Positions 1 through 8,937 of a stretch of DNA of 32,267 nt are shown here, in pieces. How positions within the stretch are numbered: position 1 is the first letter of the stretch; each line of letters starts with the position of its first letter. Source of the DNA: Coriobacteriia bacterium (GTDB lineage: Bacteria > Actinomycetota > Coriobacteriia > Coriobacteriales > UBA8131); the NCBI GenBank assembly GCA_009784425.1, contig WRBR01000013.1, forward strand, positions 1 to 32,267, written 5' to 3'. The position numbers were made by a program, and so were the translations under genes. Under the pieces are notes generated by a model, which saw only the letters and a program-made list of their open reading frames with translations, did no database searches and was not told the origin of the DNA.

Positions 1-260
1 CCGAAAGGCTGCTGATATGCCGGCCCGGGTGGCGAGTAAGTCTGCCCGGGTGGCGGATTGGTTGGCAGGGGCTGTCCGAAAGACTGGGAGTATGCTGGTT
101 CTGGTGGCGGATAAGCCGGCCCCTGCGGCGGATAAACCGGCAAGGGCTGCTGATATGCCTGCCCTGGCGGCGGATAAACCGGCGAGGGCTCTCCAGCTGG
201 TTCTGCAGGCTGACCTGGTTGCCCAGGTGTTGAATCATTCCAAGAGGTGGGTATCGTCAT
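1..260 (-). CDS. Proline-rich N-terminus of an unidentified protein (partial)
   Basis: An open minus-strand frame starts with ATG at 260 and runs off the left edge of the window after 86 codons. The start is backed by AAAGGGTGA seven bases upstream. The product begins MTIPTSWNDSTPGQPGQPAE and continues as an imperfect repeat rich in proline, glutamine and tyrosine, with PVYPPP, PAYPPPEP and PAYQQP blocks. Such disordered N-termini commonly precede membrane domains (TM2, RDD, DUF4190-like) in actinobacterial proteins, but the informative part lies outside the window, so no function is assigned. The plus-strand frame over the same bases is only the complement of this repeat. Confidence 0.6.
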   Translation of the reverse strand, partial: MTIPTSWNDSTPGQPGQPAEPAGEPSPVYPPPGQAYQQPLPVYPPQGPAYPPPEPAYSQSFGQPLPTNPPPGQTYSPPGPAYQQPF

Positions 261-322
261 GAGAAAATCACCCTTTCATGTACGATTATTGGTAGCAGTA
301 TTTTGCCAATGATAACACTTAC

Positions 323-979
323 CTAGATAACATCCATCAGCGTTTGATTATTCCGAAGCCAGCTGCGTGCCTCTTTGTAATGGGGCATCTGTGTGGCTAC
401 GTATTCCCAGAACTGAGGGCTGTGGTTTTTGAATGCTACGTGGCAAAGCTCGTGGACCACCACGTAGTCAATCACCCACCGGGGACACATCACCAGTCTC
501 CATGAAAAGTTGAGCGTGTTCTTTGCGCTGCATGAGCCCCAGCGCCGCCTGGCACTGGTAATCTTGACTGTTGAGTGACTAACGCCCATGAGCTTGGCAT
601 AGTATGCCACCCGCTCTTTAATGACCTTTTTGCTGATGAATCGCATCCACCCGGCAAAACCCTCAAGGGTCATGCTTAGAGGCACCAGTATGTGTTCATC
701 CACAACGGTGACCCTAGTCACATCACCTCGATTAACAACATGCGGCTCGCCAAACAAGAGAATGCTCTCGCCATCTACAAGCTCAAATACCTTGAACCGA
801 GCGGCCTCTTCTGCAATCCTCCTTTGCCTGGCGGCTATCCACTGAGCCTTCTTTTCAATGAAAGCCTCAATGTCCCTCTCCGCCAACTTGAGCGGCGCCC
901 TAACAACAAGCTGCCCCTCACCGTCAACGCAAAGCGCCAGCGTCTTACGTTTAGAGCGTATCAATGTATAGGGCTTCAT
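323..979 (-). CDS. DUF45/YgjP-type (M48-like) zinc metallopeptidase
   Basis: This is a predicted cytosolic zinc-dependent hydrolase of the YgjP/DUF45 family, whose substrates are not well defined. The family signature is visible: an N-terminal YTLIRSKRKTLAL segment, a RRWGSCSAKNTLNFSWRL block and the zinc site VVHELCHVAFKNHSPQFW, with two His and one Glu. I chose ATG 979 because family members begin almost directly at the YTLIRSKRKT block; this gives 218 residues. A TTG at 1045 would add 22 residues that look like translated hairpin sequence. The gene lies 46-112 bases after the HhH gene on the same strand, so the two may be co-transcribed. Confidence 0.85.
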   Translation of the reverse strand: MKPYTLIRSKRKTLALCVDGEGQLVVRAPLKLAERDIEAFIEKKAQWIAARQRRIAEEAARFKVFELVDGESILLFGEPHVVNRGDVTRVTVVDEHILVPLSMTLEGFAGWMRFISKKVIKERVAYYAKLMGVSHSTVKITSARRRWGSCSAKNTLNFSWRLVMCPRWVIDYVVVHELCHVAFKNHSPQFWEYVATQMPHYKEARSWLRNNQTLMDVI

Positions 980-1033
980 TCGATATACAGCCTTATTCTC
1001 CTGCTTGTCTCTCTCAAGCAACAATGCCACACT

Positions 1034-1055
1034 GGGGCATCCCAAAGGATGCCCC
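1034..1055. repeat. Small perfect hairpin (9-bp stem, 4-nt loop)
   Basis: GGGGCATCC is followed by CAAA and then GGATGCCCC, a perfect 9-bp stem between the HhH gene and the metallopeptidase. No T-run follows on the minus strand, so this is not a textbook terminator. It could be a processing or stability hairpin in a shared transcript. Confidence 0.5.
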
Positions 1056-1090
1056 TAGCGGGTCATATCTTCTGACCCCGTTTATACTTT

Positions 1091-1342
1091 CTAGTCTTTC
1101 CAGTTCCACCAGTTGGTTTTGCCTGGAGGTAGAGCGCCATCGTGGTCAGCATAGTGAACAGCCAGGCGATAGGCATAGAGCGCGCAGCGGTCAACCTCGC
1201 TATTCTGGGCAGCGCAGTCCCGAAGGTATATCTCCTGCGGGTCTTTCCCTTTGAGAGACTCGATGGTAGAGAAGCCAGCTTTGATAAGGTGCTCTGCCAT
1301 GTTTGTACCAATTCCTGGTATCTGCTCAAGTTCTGATGCCAT
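1091..1342 (-). CDS. Cdd1-like helix-hairpin-helix protein
   Basis: This small protein of 83 residues resembles the Cdd1 ('pathogenicity locus') family. It has a helix-hairpin-helix motif, LEQIPGIGTNMAEHLIKAG, followed by a conserved block LKGKDPQEIY and the C-terminal VDRCALYAYRLAVHYA...WWNWKD. HhH motifs usually bind DNA without sequence specificity; the biological role of this family is not settled. ATG 1342 is preferred because AGGAG lies five bases upstream. An upstream ATG at 1381 in the same frame has a poorer site and would add 13 non-conserved residues. It is on the same strand as the metallopeptidase that follows. Confidence 0.75.
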   Translation of the reverse strand: MASELEQIPGIGTNMAEHLIKAGFSTIESLKGKDPQEIYLRDCAAQNSEVDRCALYAYRLAVHYADHDGALPPGKTNWWNWKD

Positions 1343-1426
1343 CTTCTCTCCTGGTTGTTTGTTTGCCGATGCGCCCTTCATTGGAGCGCCCTCTCGAACT
1401 TCTCGTACTGAGTTGACAGAGGGATG

Positions 1427-1459
1427 AACCTGACAGGGGAACGTAAAAGGTGTCAGGTT
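1427..1459. repeat. Imperfect REP-like hairpin with CTGACAGGGGAACG
   Basis: AACCTGACA and TGTCAGGTT form a 9-bp stem around a 15-nt loop containing GGGGAACG. It sits directly downstream of tRNA-Ala on the minus strand. CTGACAGGGGAACG recurs at about 24000. Confidence 0.5.
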
Positions 1460-1469
1460 GCATGGTATC

Positions 1470-1545
1470 TGGTGGAGCTGAGGGGGGTCGAACCCCTGGC
1501 CTCGTGATTGCGAACCACGCGCTCTCCCAACTGAGCTACAGCCCC
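1470..1545 (-). tRNA. tRNA-Ala (anticodon CGC)
   Basis: On the minus strand GGGGCTG pairs with CAGCTCC as the acceptor stem. A GCTC/GAGC D-stem, an anticodon loop TTCGCAA (anticodon CGC) and a T-arm with TTCGACC follow. The CCA end is encoded at 1472-1470. Confidence 0.95.
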
Positions 1546-1691
1546 ACTACCACATACGTGCGTGCTCTTCTATTCTACCGCAATTATTCTCAATCTCCAC
1601 TGATGTTTGGAGGGATTAGTGCGCAAACTGGCTAAACTGCACCACACAGTAGCGCTACAGCTGCGATACAGTCCGGCATCAAACACATGAC

Positions 1692-1719
1692 AAAATGACC
1701 ACCTTAGTGGTATCATTTT
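1692..1719. promoter_or_regulatory. Candidate operator: imperfect inverted repeat upstream of M23 gene
   Basis: AAAATGACCAC, spacer CTTA, then GTGG-TA-TCATTTT form an inverted repeat with a two-base bulge. It is centred about 80 bases before the M23 peptidase start. The rest of the 1546-1782 gap shows no gene. The regulatory role is inference from position and symmetry only. Confidence 0.3.
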
Positions 1720-1782
1720 CCATTACCAATAGAATAGGGGATGATTGAAATAATGGTTCTGAGAACTGTTAATTGAATAGAA

Positions 1783-2913
1783 ATGGTGCACATGGACGTA
1801 ATTAACAGCAGGCGCCTGGTACTTAGTGGCCTGACTCGTGTTTTACTTACCGCTCTTTTAGTAGCGAGTACTTTTTTGATGGCAGCTCTTTGGGTGGCTC
1901 CTAATCAAGCGCTAGCCGTAACCTCTGCAGAAAAGCAAGCCGAAGTTGATGAGGCTTTCCGTCGCCTTGATGCCTTGCAAACAGAAATCAACCAGCTCAC
2001 CATAGACTTAGAAAATGCGATGATTGCCCATGCCCTTGCTGAGGCAAAGATGTTTGATGCCCAAGCCCGCGAAACTGCTGCAAAAGAGCGCATAGCAGAG
2101 CTGCAAGAACAGCTCGGTGAGAGAGCCACCAGTATGTATCGCAATGGGAACGGCTCTTACCTTGATGTTTTGTTTGGTGCCAAGTCATTTAACGATTTCA
2201 TCAACGTCATGGACATGATTAACCGTGTCAATGAGCAAGACGCTCGCCTGGTCTTAGAGACCAAGGAAGTAAAGGCTGAGGCTGAGGCTGCCCGCATCGA
2301 GTACACCGAGCAAGAGCGCATCACGCGCGAGACGCAAGATGAAATCACTCAAATCAGACTCGATACCATAGCAGCGGGAGAAGCCTTAATGGCTGAGATT
2401 GTTCTTCTTGAGAAGGAAGCTGCCGAGCTCTTGGCCCAAGAAGAAGCTGCTGCTGAGGCAGCAAGACAGGCTGCTGCTACCTATGCTACCGGTCCCGCGG
2501 GTCCCGTAACCGAAGAGCAGCTGGCACGTCTCTATGCTCTGGGTATTCAATATCCCTTCTTTACCCCTATGCCAATCTCAAGTCATTTTGGCCCCCGAAG
2601 CTTTGATGGCTTTCATTACGGTACAGATTTTGCCTGCCCCACGGGAACACCGATTTTGGCGGTAGCTGGCGGAACCGTAGTAGCTGCCGGAACAGGCGGC
2701 GCTATGGGTGTGTACGTTATCATCGCTCATGGCAATGGAATACGCTCCATCTACATGCATAACTCAGCCCTCGCTGTGACCCCCGGGCAACCGGTGAACG
2801 CTGGCGACGTAATCTGCCTTTCTGGCTCAACCGGAAACTCCACCGGGCCTCACTTGCATCTACAGATAGAAGTGGATTTGACTCCAGTCAACCCCATGCT
2901 CTTCCTCATATAA
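1783..2913 (+). CDS. Secreted coiled-coil M23 (LytM) peptidase
   Basis: This is a predicted cell-wall endopeptidase that cuts peptidoglycan cross-bridges or activates amidases, as in PcsB/EnvC-like proteins. Residues about 15-45 form a signal peptide ending near NQALAVT. Residues 48-240 are a long Glu/Ala-rich coiled coil. The C-terminal third is an M23 domain with the zinc ligands H278 and D282 (FHYGTDF) and the pair H357/H359 (GPHLHLQ). All catalytic residues appear intact. The start at 1783 has little Shine-Dalgarno character, and ATG 1792 is an in-frame alternative. The gene is monocistronic, bounded by a palindromic hairpin downstream. A role in septum splitting or wall remodelling is inferred from the domain layout. 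Confidence 0.9.
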   Translation: MVHMDVINSRRLVLSGLTRVLLTALLVASTFLMAALWVAPNQALAVTSAEKQAEVDEAFRRLDALQTEINQLTIDLENAMIAHALAEAKMFDAQARETAAKERIAELQEQLGERATSMYRNGNGSYLDVLFGAKSFNDFINVMDMINRVNEQDARLVLETKEVKAEAEAARIEYTEQERITRETQDEITQIRLDTIAAGEALMAEIVLLEKEAAELLAQEEAAAEAARQAAATYATGPAGPVTEEQLARLYALGIQYPFFTPMPISSHFGPRSFDGFHYGTDFACPTGTPILAVAGGTVVAAGTGGAMGVYVIIAHGNGIRSIYMHNSALAVTPGQPVNAGDVICLSGSTGNSTGPHLHLQIEVDLTPVNPMLFLI

Positions 2914-2934
2914 ATCTCATTTGTTTACTCATTG

Positions 2935-2993
2935 CATCCGCAATAAAACAAAGGGACAGGTCCGAGGCCTGTCCCTTTGTTTTATTGCGGATG
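2935..2993. repeat. Long perfect palindrome (26-bp stem), probable terminator for the M23 gene
   Basis: The arms 2935-2960 and 2968-2993 are perfect complements with a 7-nt loop. The arm contains AAAGGGACAGG and the right arm contains CCCTTTGTTTTATTG, so it could act as a terminator in both directions. The GGGACAGG core links it to the longer palindromes in selA, selB and after rplA. Confidence 0.8.
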
Positions 2994-3137
2994 TGGAGAT
3001 ATTGTGAAATATGGTTGCTGGTCATCTAAACGCGATAGACTACGTAGCAATAAGCGAAAATCTTTCACTTGATAGAGGGTAAAAAAGCGCCAGTGGGGGG
3101 CCTGGTAGCTTCTTTAGGGGATAAGAAGGTTTGAGGA

Positions 3138-5732
3138 ATGATTATGAATAGGGTAATGAGTAATTCTAGGGGTAATTCAAAGAGTTCAAAGCGCAGCACC
3201 GGGGACTTTGTACGCAAGTCCTTCATCATGCTGATTGCGGCCTTGCTGGTTTTTGCGCTGGTTCCGGCAATAGCGCTTGGGGTTGGAGAAGAGCTTGAGG
3301 TAGATCCTGAGATTGTTGAAACCGAACAGGTGGTCATACCGGATGAACCGAGCCCGGGGAGCATTTTGCCTGTGCCTTCCCTGAGCCTTATGTCCAGCAG
3401 CCTGAGCCCAATGAATTCTGTGCCCACTTTCAGAGTATCCTACGTGAGCAATGGCCAAACGAGCGGCACAGCTCCTGTGGATACCACCGCCTACACGCTT
3501 GCGCAGGCAGTAACTGTTCAAGACCAGGGCAGTCTCCTTAAAACCGGCTATGACTTTGAAGGCTGGGAAATCAAAACCAAGACAGTAACCGGCTCTGTGT
3601 TTCCGGTGGTCTACAATGACCTGGGGCTTGGAGCGTCCTTTTTGAATAAGCACGCCATCTTCGTTGAGCTGCGACCCGTTTTTGGAAACCATGCACACCA
3701 AGACCTCACAACCATAGTGGTTCCCCTTAATTCGCCCGGACTGGGAACATTTACGCTGTATGACGTTCCCTGTGGTGACTATATCCTTTGCATCACTCGT
3801 CCCGGTTATCTGGTGAGGGCTCTGCCTGTCACCATCAGTGCCGCCAGCGCTGACCCGGTGGTACTTGCTCCTCCTGGTGCCGCTGATAACGGGATTTTTA
3901 ATCTCTGGTGGGGAGACAGCAACGGCGATATGAGAGTCGACGGTCTTGATTTTATGATGATTATGGATCTGATTCAGTATGGGGTAAATGCCCTAGATCC
4001 CCGATACAATCCGGCCTGCGATCTCAACGCAGATGGAGCAATAGACGGGCTAGACTTAATGTTGGCGATAGAGAGAATAAACTATCATGTTGGCAATTAC
4101 GCTGGCGCCGAGTATATAAATTTTTTTGCGGGTGATTTGGGAGTCAGGTCTCCTGCACCAGTGAGTGGTCTTCTACCTGCCGGCAGCTCCTTCCCTATTT
4201 TTGCCAATAACCTTACGCTCTATGCAAAGTGGACGCTTACTCAAAACCCCATCAATTTCAAAGGTTTGGAGGGATCAAGTTTTGACCCTGATAATCCTAA
4301 TCCTGCCTCTTTTACCATAGAGGATAGCTTTCCCATTAGCATTGCTGAGCCAACCAAGGATGGTTATATCTTCACCGGCTGGACAGTGCGCTTTGCAGAT
4401 CCCAGCATGCCCAACATCACAACGCCCACCACGTCATTCAGCATACCGGCTGGGGTAGTGGGCTCTGTTACACTCAAGGCAAACTGGACACCGGTTGTTG
4501 TGGATGTTTTTCATACCGTGACGTATCACGCCAATGGGGGAAGCGGTGCGCCAATTGATGCCAACAGCCCCTATCTCTCCGGCAGCACGGTGACGGTGCT
4601 TGCGCAGGGCTTTACCTCGAGGCAAGGCTTTGACTTTCTCGGATGGTCAACCAATCCGTCTGCAATTTTTGCCCAGTACACAGAAGGCTCCACCTTTGTA
4701 ATCACGGAGAACACCACGCTCTTTGCGGTGTGGAGCCCTGAGTTTGTTCCACCCATGCCTCCTACGCCACCGACTCCGCCTACGCCACCCACTCCGCCGA
4801 CTCCGCCGACTCCGCCGGTGCCACCTACGCCTGATCCAACACCAACGCCCGAGCCTACGCCACCGACACCGCCCGTACCTCCCGTTACACCTACGGCGCC
4901 TACGGCTCCCCTCTCCACCTTCAATATCACCTACGTAGGCAATGGCAACACAGCCGGCTCGGTGCCCGTTGATACCACTGAGTTCAGCCCCGGAGACACG
5001 GCAACCGTACAAGCTCCCGGCAGCCTAGCTCGCACGGGTTATATCTTCATTGGATGGGCGCGCAGTGCCGATGCTGACACAGCGGTTTACGCTCCCGGAG
5101 ACAGCCTCGTTGTTGGAGATGACGTGAGGCTCTATGCCGTTTGGCAGGCACAGACAGTCATCGCTACGCCTGTCACGCCAGAAGATGATCTGAGTGCTGC
5201 GGTAATATCTCCTGCTCTCATTGTTGGCCCCAGTGTGTTTGCGCCTACAACCGAGCAAATCGAGGCAGCTCTAGTAGCGCAAGCACAAGGCATAACGGTG
5301 CTCGACATACTCGGCGTGCCGGTGCCGCTTACCGCGCCTGAAGGCATCGCAGGCTTTTGGTCGCTCTTTAGTCTCATTGCGGTGATACTGTGTGCTTTGC
5401 TGCTGCTTGTGGCTTCTGTTCGTGTTCTTCACGCTCGTGAGCGCAAAGACAAAGTCGATGACTCAGAATACAAAGAGGCACCCTTCCGCAGGATGCCGGT
5501 CTACCTTGTATCAATGGTGGTAGTTGCCCTGGCAGCAGTGCTCTTCATGCTCACCCAAAACATGTCCATGCCAATTGTGATGTTTGACCTGTGGTCAATC
5601 GCCTTTGTCGCAGCCATCGTTACCACAATCATCACAACGGTGCTCTGCGTAGGCAGGCATGCCGGAGAGCAGGCATCAAGTGACACCGATGAAATCGAGG
5701 GCGCAGCCGTTTTGATCTTTAATCAGCAGTAA
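3138..5732 (+). CDS. Large cell-surface protein with InlB-type repeats, dockerin-like module and PT linker
   Basis: This predicted surface protein of 864 residues may bind host, matrix or glycan ligands. Residues about 25-50 are a signal peptide. InlB/Flg_new-type beta-repeats lie near residues 95-150, 375-425, 457-532 and 594-670, each ending in a GW...YA(K/V)W pattern. Residues 255-320 form a dockerin-like pair of calcium loops, GDSNGDMRVDGLDFM and CDLNADGAIDGLDLM. A Pro-Thr spacer covers 536-592. Instead of an LPXTG signal there are three hydrophobic C-terminal segments (about 740-762, 786-806, 815-840). GAGG fits ATG 3144 slightly better than ATG 3138. The gene stands alone after a 145-base gap in which I see no clear promoter or riboswitch. 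Confidence 0.85.
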   Translation: MIMNRVMSNSRGNSKSSKRSTGDFVRKSFIMLIAALLVFALVPAIALGVGEELEVDPEIVETEQVVIPDEPSPGSILPVPSLSLMSSSLSPMNSVPTFRVSYVSNGQTSGTAPVDTTAYTLAQAVTVQDQGSLLKTGYDFEGWEIKTKTVTGSVFPVVYNDLGLGASFLNKHAIFVELRPVFGNHAHQDLTTIVVPLNSPGLGTFTLYDVPCGDYILCITRPGYLVRALPVTISAASADPVVLAPPGAADNGIFNLWWGDSNGDMRVDGLDFMMIMDLIQYGVNALDPRYNPACDLNADGAIDGLDLMLAIERINYHVGNYAGAEYINFFAGDLGVRSPAPVSGLLPAGSSFPIFANNLTLYAKWTLTQNPINFKGLEGSSFDPDNPNPASFTIEDSFPISIAEPTKDGYIFTGWTVRFADPSMPNITTPTTSFSIPAGVVGSVTLKANWTPVVVDVFHTVTYHANGGSGAPIDANSPYLSGSTVTVLAQGFTSRQGFDFLGWSTNPSAIFAQYTEGSTFVITENTTLFAVWSPEFVPPMPPTPPTPPTPPTPPTPPTPPVPPTPDPTPTPEPTPPTPPVPPVTPTAPTAPLSTFNITYVGNGNTAGSVPVDTTEFSPGDTATVQAPGSLARTGYIFIGWARSADADTAVYAPGDSLVVGDDVRLYAVWQAQTVIATPVTPEDDLSAAVISPALIVGPSVFAPTTEQIEAALVAQAQGITVLDILGVPVPLTAPEGIAGFWSLFSLIAVILCALLLLVASVRVLHARERKDKVDDSEYKEAPFRRMPVYLVSMVVVALAAVLFMLTQNMSMPIVMFDLWSIAFVAAIVTTIITTVLCVGRHAGEQASSDTDEIEGAAVLIFNQQ

Positions 5733-5734
5733 GC

Positions 5735-6346
5735 CTAGAGCGGCCCAATGTTCTCCAAAGGCCAAAACACCATGATAGCGCGGCCGTATATTGAGGTCTC
5801 GGTGATAGAGCCAAAGTAGCGGCTGTCAGCTGAATTCTCGCGATTATCACCCATCACCCAGATATGGCCCTCGGGCACCGTGAAGGGATAGTCGATAATG
5901 GTGTTCTCAAAATGCTGATCAAGCGGATAGGTCATAGCGCCGTTGACATAGGGTTCGTAAAGCGGCACTCCGTCCACTAATACGTGTCCGTTGTTAAAGT
6001 CCACCACCTGCCCGCCCGTGGCGATGACCCGCTTTACCAGCACGCGTCCCGGCACAACCTTGTCAGCAAAAACGACGATGTCGCCTCGCTCTACGGCATT
6101 AAAATTGAGACTGACTTTTTCTGCCAGAAGCTTGTCGTCAATCATGATGGTGGTTTCCATTGACCCGGTGGGAACCTCAAAGGGCTCCACAACAAAGGTT
6201 CTGAGAAGCCACGTGAGCCCTACCGCAAGGGCAAACGCAATTGCAAGCTCCAAGATGGTGCGCAAGACTTTTGAGGTCTTATTGCCCTTCTCGGGCTGCT
6301 CCTCACTTTCGAGGTCAGCTTGATCTTCTGCGGTGTACTCTGCCAT
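5735..6346 (-). CDS. lepB: Signal peptidase I
   Basis: This membrane-bound type I signal peptidase removes signal peptides from exported preproteins. It has a short acidic cytosolic N-terminus, one membrane segment (about residues 30-52), the catalytic Ser62 in PTGSMETT and the general-base Lys105 in GRVLVKRVIATGG. The conserved GDNRENSADSRYFG box lies near the C-terminus. The length of 203 residues is normal. The start lies two bases after the stop of the upstream membrane protein gene, so it is translated as the last gene of the his-containing transcript. The C-terminus meets the surface-protein stop tail-to-tail. Confidence 0.95.
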   Translation of the reverse strand: MAEYTAEDQADLESEEQPEKGNKTSKVLRTILELAIAFALAVGLTWLLRTFVVEPFEVPTGSMETTIMIDDKLLAEKVSLNFNAVERGDIVVFADKVVPGRVLVKRVIATGGQVVDFNNGHVLVDGVPLYEPYVNGAMTYPLDQHFENTIIDYPFTVPEGHIWVMGDNRENSADSRYFGSITETSIYGRAIMVFWPLENIGPL

Positions 6347-6348
6347 AG

Positions 6349-7353
6349 TTAGCTCAACTTAAGGTAGACCGTTCTCTGCAAGGGCAGTTTGTCCGGGGAG
6401 TCTTCTACTCCGCTTGCTCCATAATCAAAAGTAAAGGTAATCTCAAAATCCTTTGGCGCTACCTCGGACACAAGGCTGCCTGCCCAAGTTGTGGTTTCTT
6501 TCTTAATCTTCAAGAAATTGGCATCTTTATCGACAAACTCGGTGTACTCTGCACTGCTTGGAGCAGTATACGTTATGTCCGGCATAATAAGAACCCCTGC
6601 CTGAGTCAACACCCTGACAAACGATTCGTTGGTTGCTACCAGGTCGGCAAAGCTCGTAAACGGAAAGTCGAGAAGATCCATAGAGCTGACAAAGTACACT
6701 TCAATAACCGTGCCCTGCTCGCCCAGGCTGAGGTAAATCTTTTGCGTTAGGCGCAGGCTCGAGACATCAGCTTGCTCTTGTGGCGTGTAGCTGATAGTGA
6801 TGATTTGTTTTGTGGCCGAGCTGGCCTGTGAATCCTCGTCGTCTGGATCGCCACCAACGCTGGCATCTACCTTGGTGATGCTGTAGTCCGCGCCCAACAA
6901 GGTAAGTACCTCATCGGCCGTTCTTCCAAACATCTGCGTAAGGTTGGGCACCTCCATAGCCTCAACAACGCCTCTGTCGTCAAAGGCATCTCCCTCATTT
7001 GCTATGCCGCCCGGGTCATAGGTATGAACAGGCTCAGTCTGGATAAAGTTGAGGTAGTAATACACGCCTGCCGCTGTTCCTCCTACAAGCACAATAAGGA
7101 GGAGGATGATTGCGGTTATCAGGGCGCGTCTTGTACGTCTTGCTTTTTTGAGCTTTGCCTTTGAAATAGGCTTAAAATTGCGGTGGAAAACGGCAGCGCT
7201 TGCTTCCGTTGGGGCTGCCGGCTGCTCAGCCTCCAAAGAGGCGCCGTTTTGCGGCTCGCTGTTTGATTCTTCAGGCTCAAAGGCTTCTTCGTCTTGTTGA
7301 CCAGCGCCGGCCTCAAAAGAGTCTTCATTTTCTTGTAATTGGTCTTCGTTCAC
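6349..7353 (-). CDS. Single-pass membrane protein, unidentified (PASTA-like extracellular start possible)
   Basis: I do not recognise a named family. The 334-residue product has an acidic, Glu/Gln/Ala-rich N-terminus (1-60), a basic stretch KAKLKKARRTRR, one membrane segment (about 76-102) and a C-terminal domain predicted outside the cell. The segment VPNLTQMFGRTADEVLTLL resembles the first half of a PASTA repeat, but no second clear copy follows. The start is GTG 7353, supported by GGAG six bases upstream. It lies between hisE and lepB on the same strand, two bases from lepB, which suggests co-translation and an envelope role. Confidence 0.7.
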   Translation of the reverse strand: MNEDQLQENEDSFEAGAGQQDEEAFEPEESNSEPQNGASLEAEQPAAPTEASAAVFHRNFKPISKAKLKKARRTRRALITAIILLLIVLVGGTAAGVYYYLNFIQTEPVHTYDPGGIANEGDAFDDRGVVEAMEVPNLTQMFGRTADEVLTLLGADYSITKVDASVGGDPDDEDSQASSATKQIITISYTPQEQADVSSLRLTQKIYLSLGEQGTVIEVYFVSSMDLLDFPFTSFADLVATNESFVRVLTQAGVLIMPDITYTAPSSAEYTEFVDKDANFLKIKKETTTWAGSLVSEVAPKDFEITFTFDYGASGVEDSPDKLPLQRTVYLKLS

Positions 7354-7419
7354 GTTATTCTCCGTTGTTTTACTATCATCAGGCCGGCATGATAGGCACC
7401 GGCTTTGCGTGATATGTTG

Positions 7420-7737
7420 TTAGACCATGCGGGCGTTTAGCTCGCCGGCCAGTTCTTCCGGGCTTATTCCACAGCGCTCAAGCACCACAAGCAGGTGATA
7501 GAGCAGGTCCGCTGCCTCGTAGCGGATATGATTGTGGTTGCTGTCTTTTACCGCCATCACCAGCTCGATTGATTCTTCACCGAGCTTTTTGAGGAGCTGG
7601 TCGAGCTCTCCCTGTAAAAGCCGAGCGGTATACGACTCGGTGGGGTCAGCGCTCGCCCGCTCATGAATTATCTGGGCGAGCGTTTGGAGCGTTTGGGCCA
7701 GATTGCCGGGGGTGACATTTGCGGTGACTTCACCCAT
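7420..7737 (-). CDS. hisE: Phosphoribosyl-ATP pyrophosphatase
   Basis: HisE hydrolyses phosphoribosyl-ATP to phosphoribosyl-AMP, step 2 of histidine synthesis. The MazG-like helical fold is recognisable from KKLGEESIELVMAVK and EAADLLYHLLVVLERCG, which carry the metal-binding Glu/Asp residues. The length of 105 residues is typical of the stand-alone enzyme. ATG 7737 has GGAG seven bases upstream. It follows hisI after a 99-base gap in which no gene is seen; in many bacteria the two are fused. Confidence 0.93.
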   Translation of the reverse strand: MGEVTANVTPGNLAQTLQTLAQIIHERASADPTESYTARLLQGELDQLLKKLGEESIELVMAVKDSNHNHIRYEAADLLYHLLVVLERCGISPEELAGELNARMV

Positions 7738-7836
7738 CCCTGCGCTCCGTTATCTCCGGGCATTGCCCGGTTGCAGGAATTTGGATTGCTGGCTTCTTCT
7801 GTGATTTGATTAGATACCGCAAGAGTTTCCTTTGCA

Positions 7837-8151
7837 TTACAGCTGCCGATAAAAACAACTGCGTTCGCCGGTATGACACGCAACACCGGGGCTGTCTACT
7901 TGGACGAGCAGACAATCCTGATCGCAGTCATAGTATATCGCTTTCACGCTTTGAAAGTTGCCGCTTGTTGCCCCTTTGTTCCATAGTTCCTTTCGGCTTC
8001 TGCTCCAAAACCAGGTGGTTTTGCTGCTCAAAGTGAGCTCAACAGACTCAGCGTTCATCCAGGCAAGCATGAGCACCTCCTTGGTGTCAAATTGCTGTAC
8101 GATGGCCGGGATAAGCCCGTTGCTGTCAAATACGAGGTTTTCTGTGTTCAT
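7837..8151 (-). CDS. hisI: Phosphoribosyl-AMP cyclohydrolase
   Basis: HisI opens the adenine ring of phosphoribosyl-AMP, step 3 of histidine synthesis. The [17 protein letters not shown] block, the DCDQDCLLV metal site and [12 protein letters not shown] with its zinc-binding cysteines are all present. The length of 104 residues fits the monofunctional enzyme. AAGGAG lies five bases before ATG 8151, and the gene starts eight bases after the hisF stop, consistent with tight operon packing. Confidence 0.95.
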   Translation of the reverse strand: MNTENLVFDSNGLIPAIVQQFDTKEVLMLAWMNAESVELTLSSKTTWFWSRSRKELWNKGATSGNFQSVKAIYYDCDQDCLLVQVDSPGVACHTGERSCFYRQL

Positions 8152-8159
8152 GGTGCTCC

Positions 8160-8927
8160 TTAGTTCAATTTTACGGGAATGCCCTGGCTTGCGAGGTATT
8201 CCTTGACTTCTCTGATTCTGAATTCGCCAAAGTGAAAGACACTGGCTGCCAGCACTGCGCTGGCCTCGCCCTCAAGGATGCCCTCTGCAAAGTGCTCCAG
8301 TTTGCCAACGCCTCCGCTTGCCGTGACGGGAATGTCTACGGCGCGGGCCACCGCGCGGGTCATGGCGAGGTCAAAGCCGTCTTTGGAGCCGTCTCTGTCA
8401 AGGGAGGTGAGCAGTATCTCGCCGGCACCGCGTTTTGCCGCCTCTTCTGCCCAGGCTACTACGTCTATGCCGGTATCTTCTCGGCCACCTTTGATGAGGA
8501 CTGTCCATTTGTCCAGGCCAGGTGCTGCCTGTTTGCCGTCGATGGCGCAGATGATTGCCTCGGAGCCAAACTCCTTGGCCAGCTGAGTGAGCAGCTCGGG
8601 GTTCTTCACGGCGGCGGAGTTGACCGAGATCTTGTTGGCGCCCGCCTCAATCATGGCGCGTGCGCCTGCGAGGTCTCTAAAGCCTCCGCCAACTATGTAG
8701 GGAATTTGCAGTTTGTTTGCGGCTCGCGCGGCCAGCTCTATGGTGGTGTCGCGGCCTTCGTGCGTGGCGTTGATGTCTAGGAAAACTACCTCGTCTGCGC
8801 CTTCTTCCTCATAGACGGCTGCCATCTCCACGGGGTCGCCCACATCTCTTAGATTGACAAAGTTGATACCTTTGACGACTCTTCCGTTCTTGACATCCAG
8901 GCAGGGTATTACCTTTTTGTAGTTCAT
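8160..8927 (-). CDS. hisF: Imidazole glycerol phosphate synthase, cyclase subunit
   Basis: HisF is the (beta/alpha)8 cyclase subunit that makes imidazole glycerol phosphate and AICAR, using ammonia normally channelled from HisH. The N-terminal [18 protein letters not shown] with the catalytic Asp and the second Asp in [12 protein letters not shown] are visible, as are the phosphate-binding glycine motifs. I start at ATG 8927 (255 residues), with AGGAG five bases upstream. A longer frame to 8975 would add 16 non-family residues and overlap hisA. No hisH partner is found in this window. Confidence 0.95.
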   Translation of the reverse strand: MNYKKVIPCLDVKNGRVVKGINFVNLRDVGDPVEMAAVYEEEGADEVVFLDINATHEGRDTTIELAARAANKLQIPYIVGGGFRDLAGARAMIEAGANKISVNSAAVKNPELLTQLAKEFGSEAIICAIDGKQAAPGLDKWTVLIKGGREDTGIDVVAWAEEAAKRGAGEILLTSLDRDGSKDGFDLAMTRAVARAVDIPVTASGGVGKLEHFAEGILEGEASAVLAASVFHFGEFRIREVKEYLASQGIPVKLN

Positions 8928-8937
8928 GACTCTCCTC

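Noticed and set aside
3050-3137. Possible c-di-GMP (GEMM) or other riboswitch before the surface protein
   Set aside because: GCCAG...CCTGG pairing and GGTAGC are present, but the conserved GEMM core and its second stem are not recognisable.
4571-5012. Long minus-strand frames rich in Gly/Val or Arg opposite the surface protein
   Set aside because: They are the complement of the Pro-Thr repeat, with no ribosome site or family similarity.
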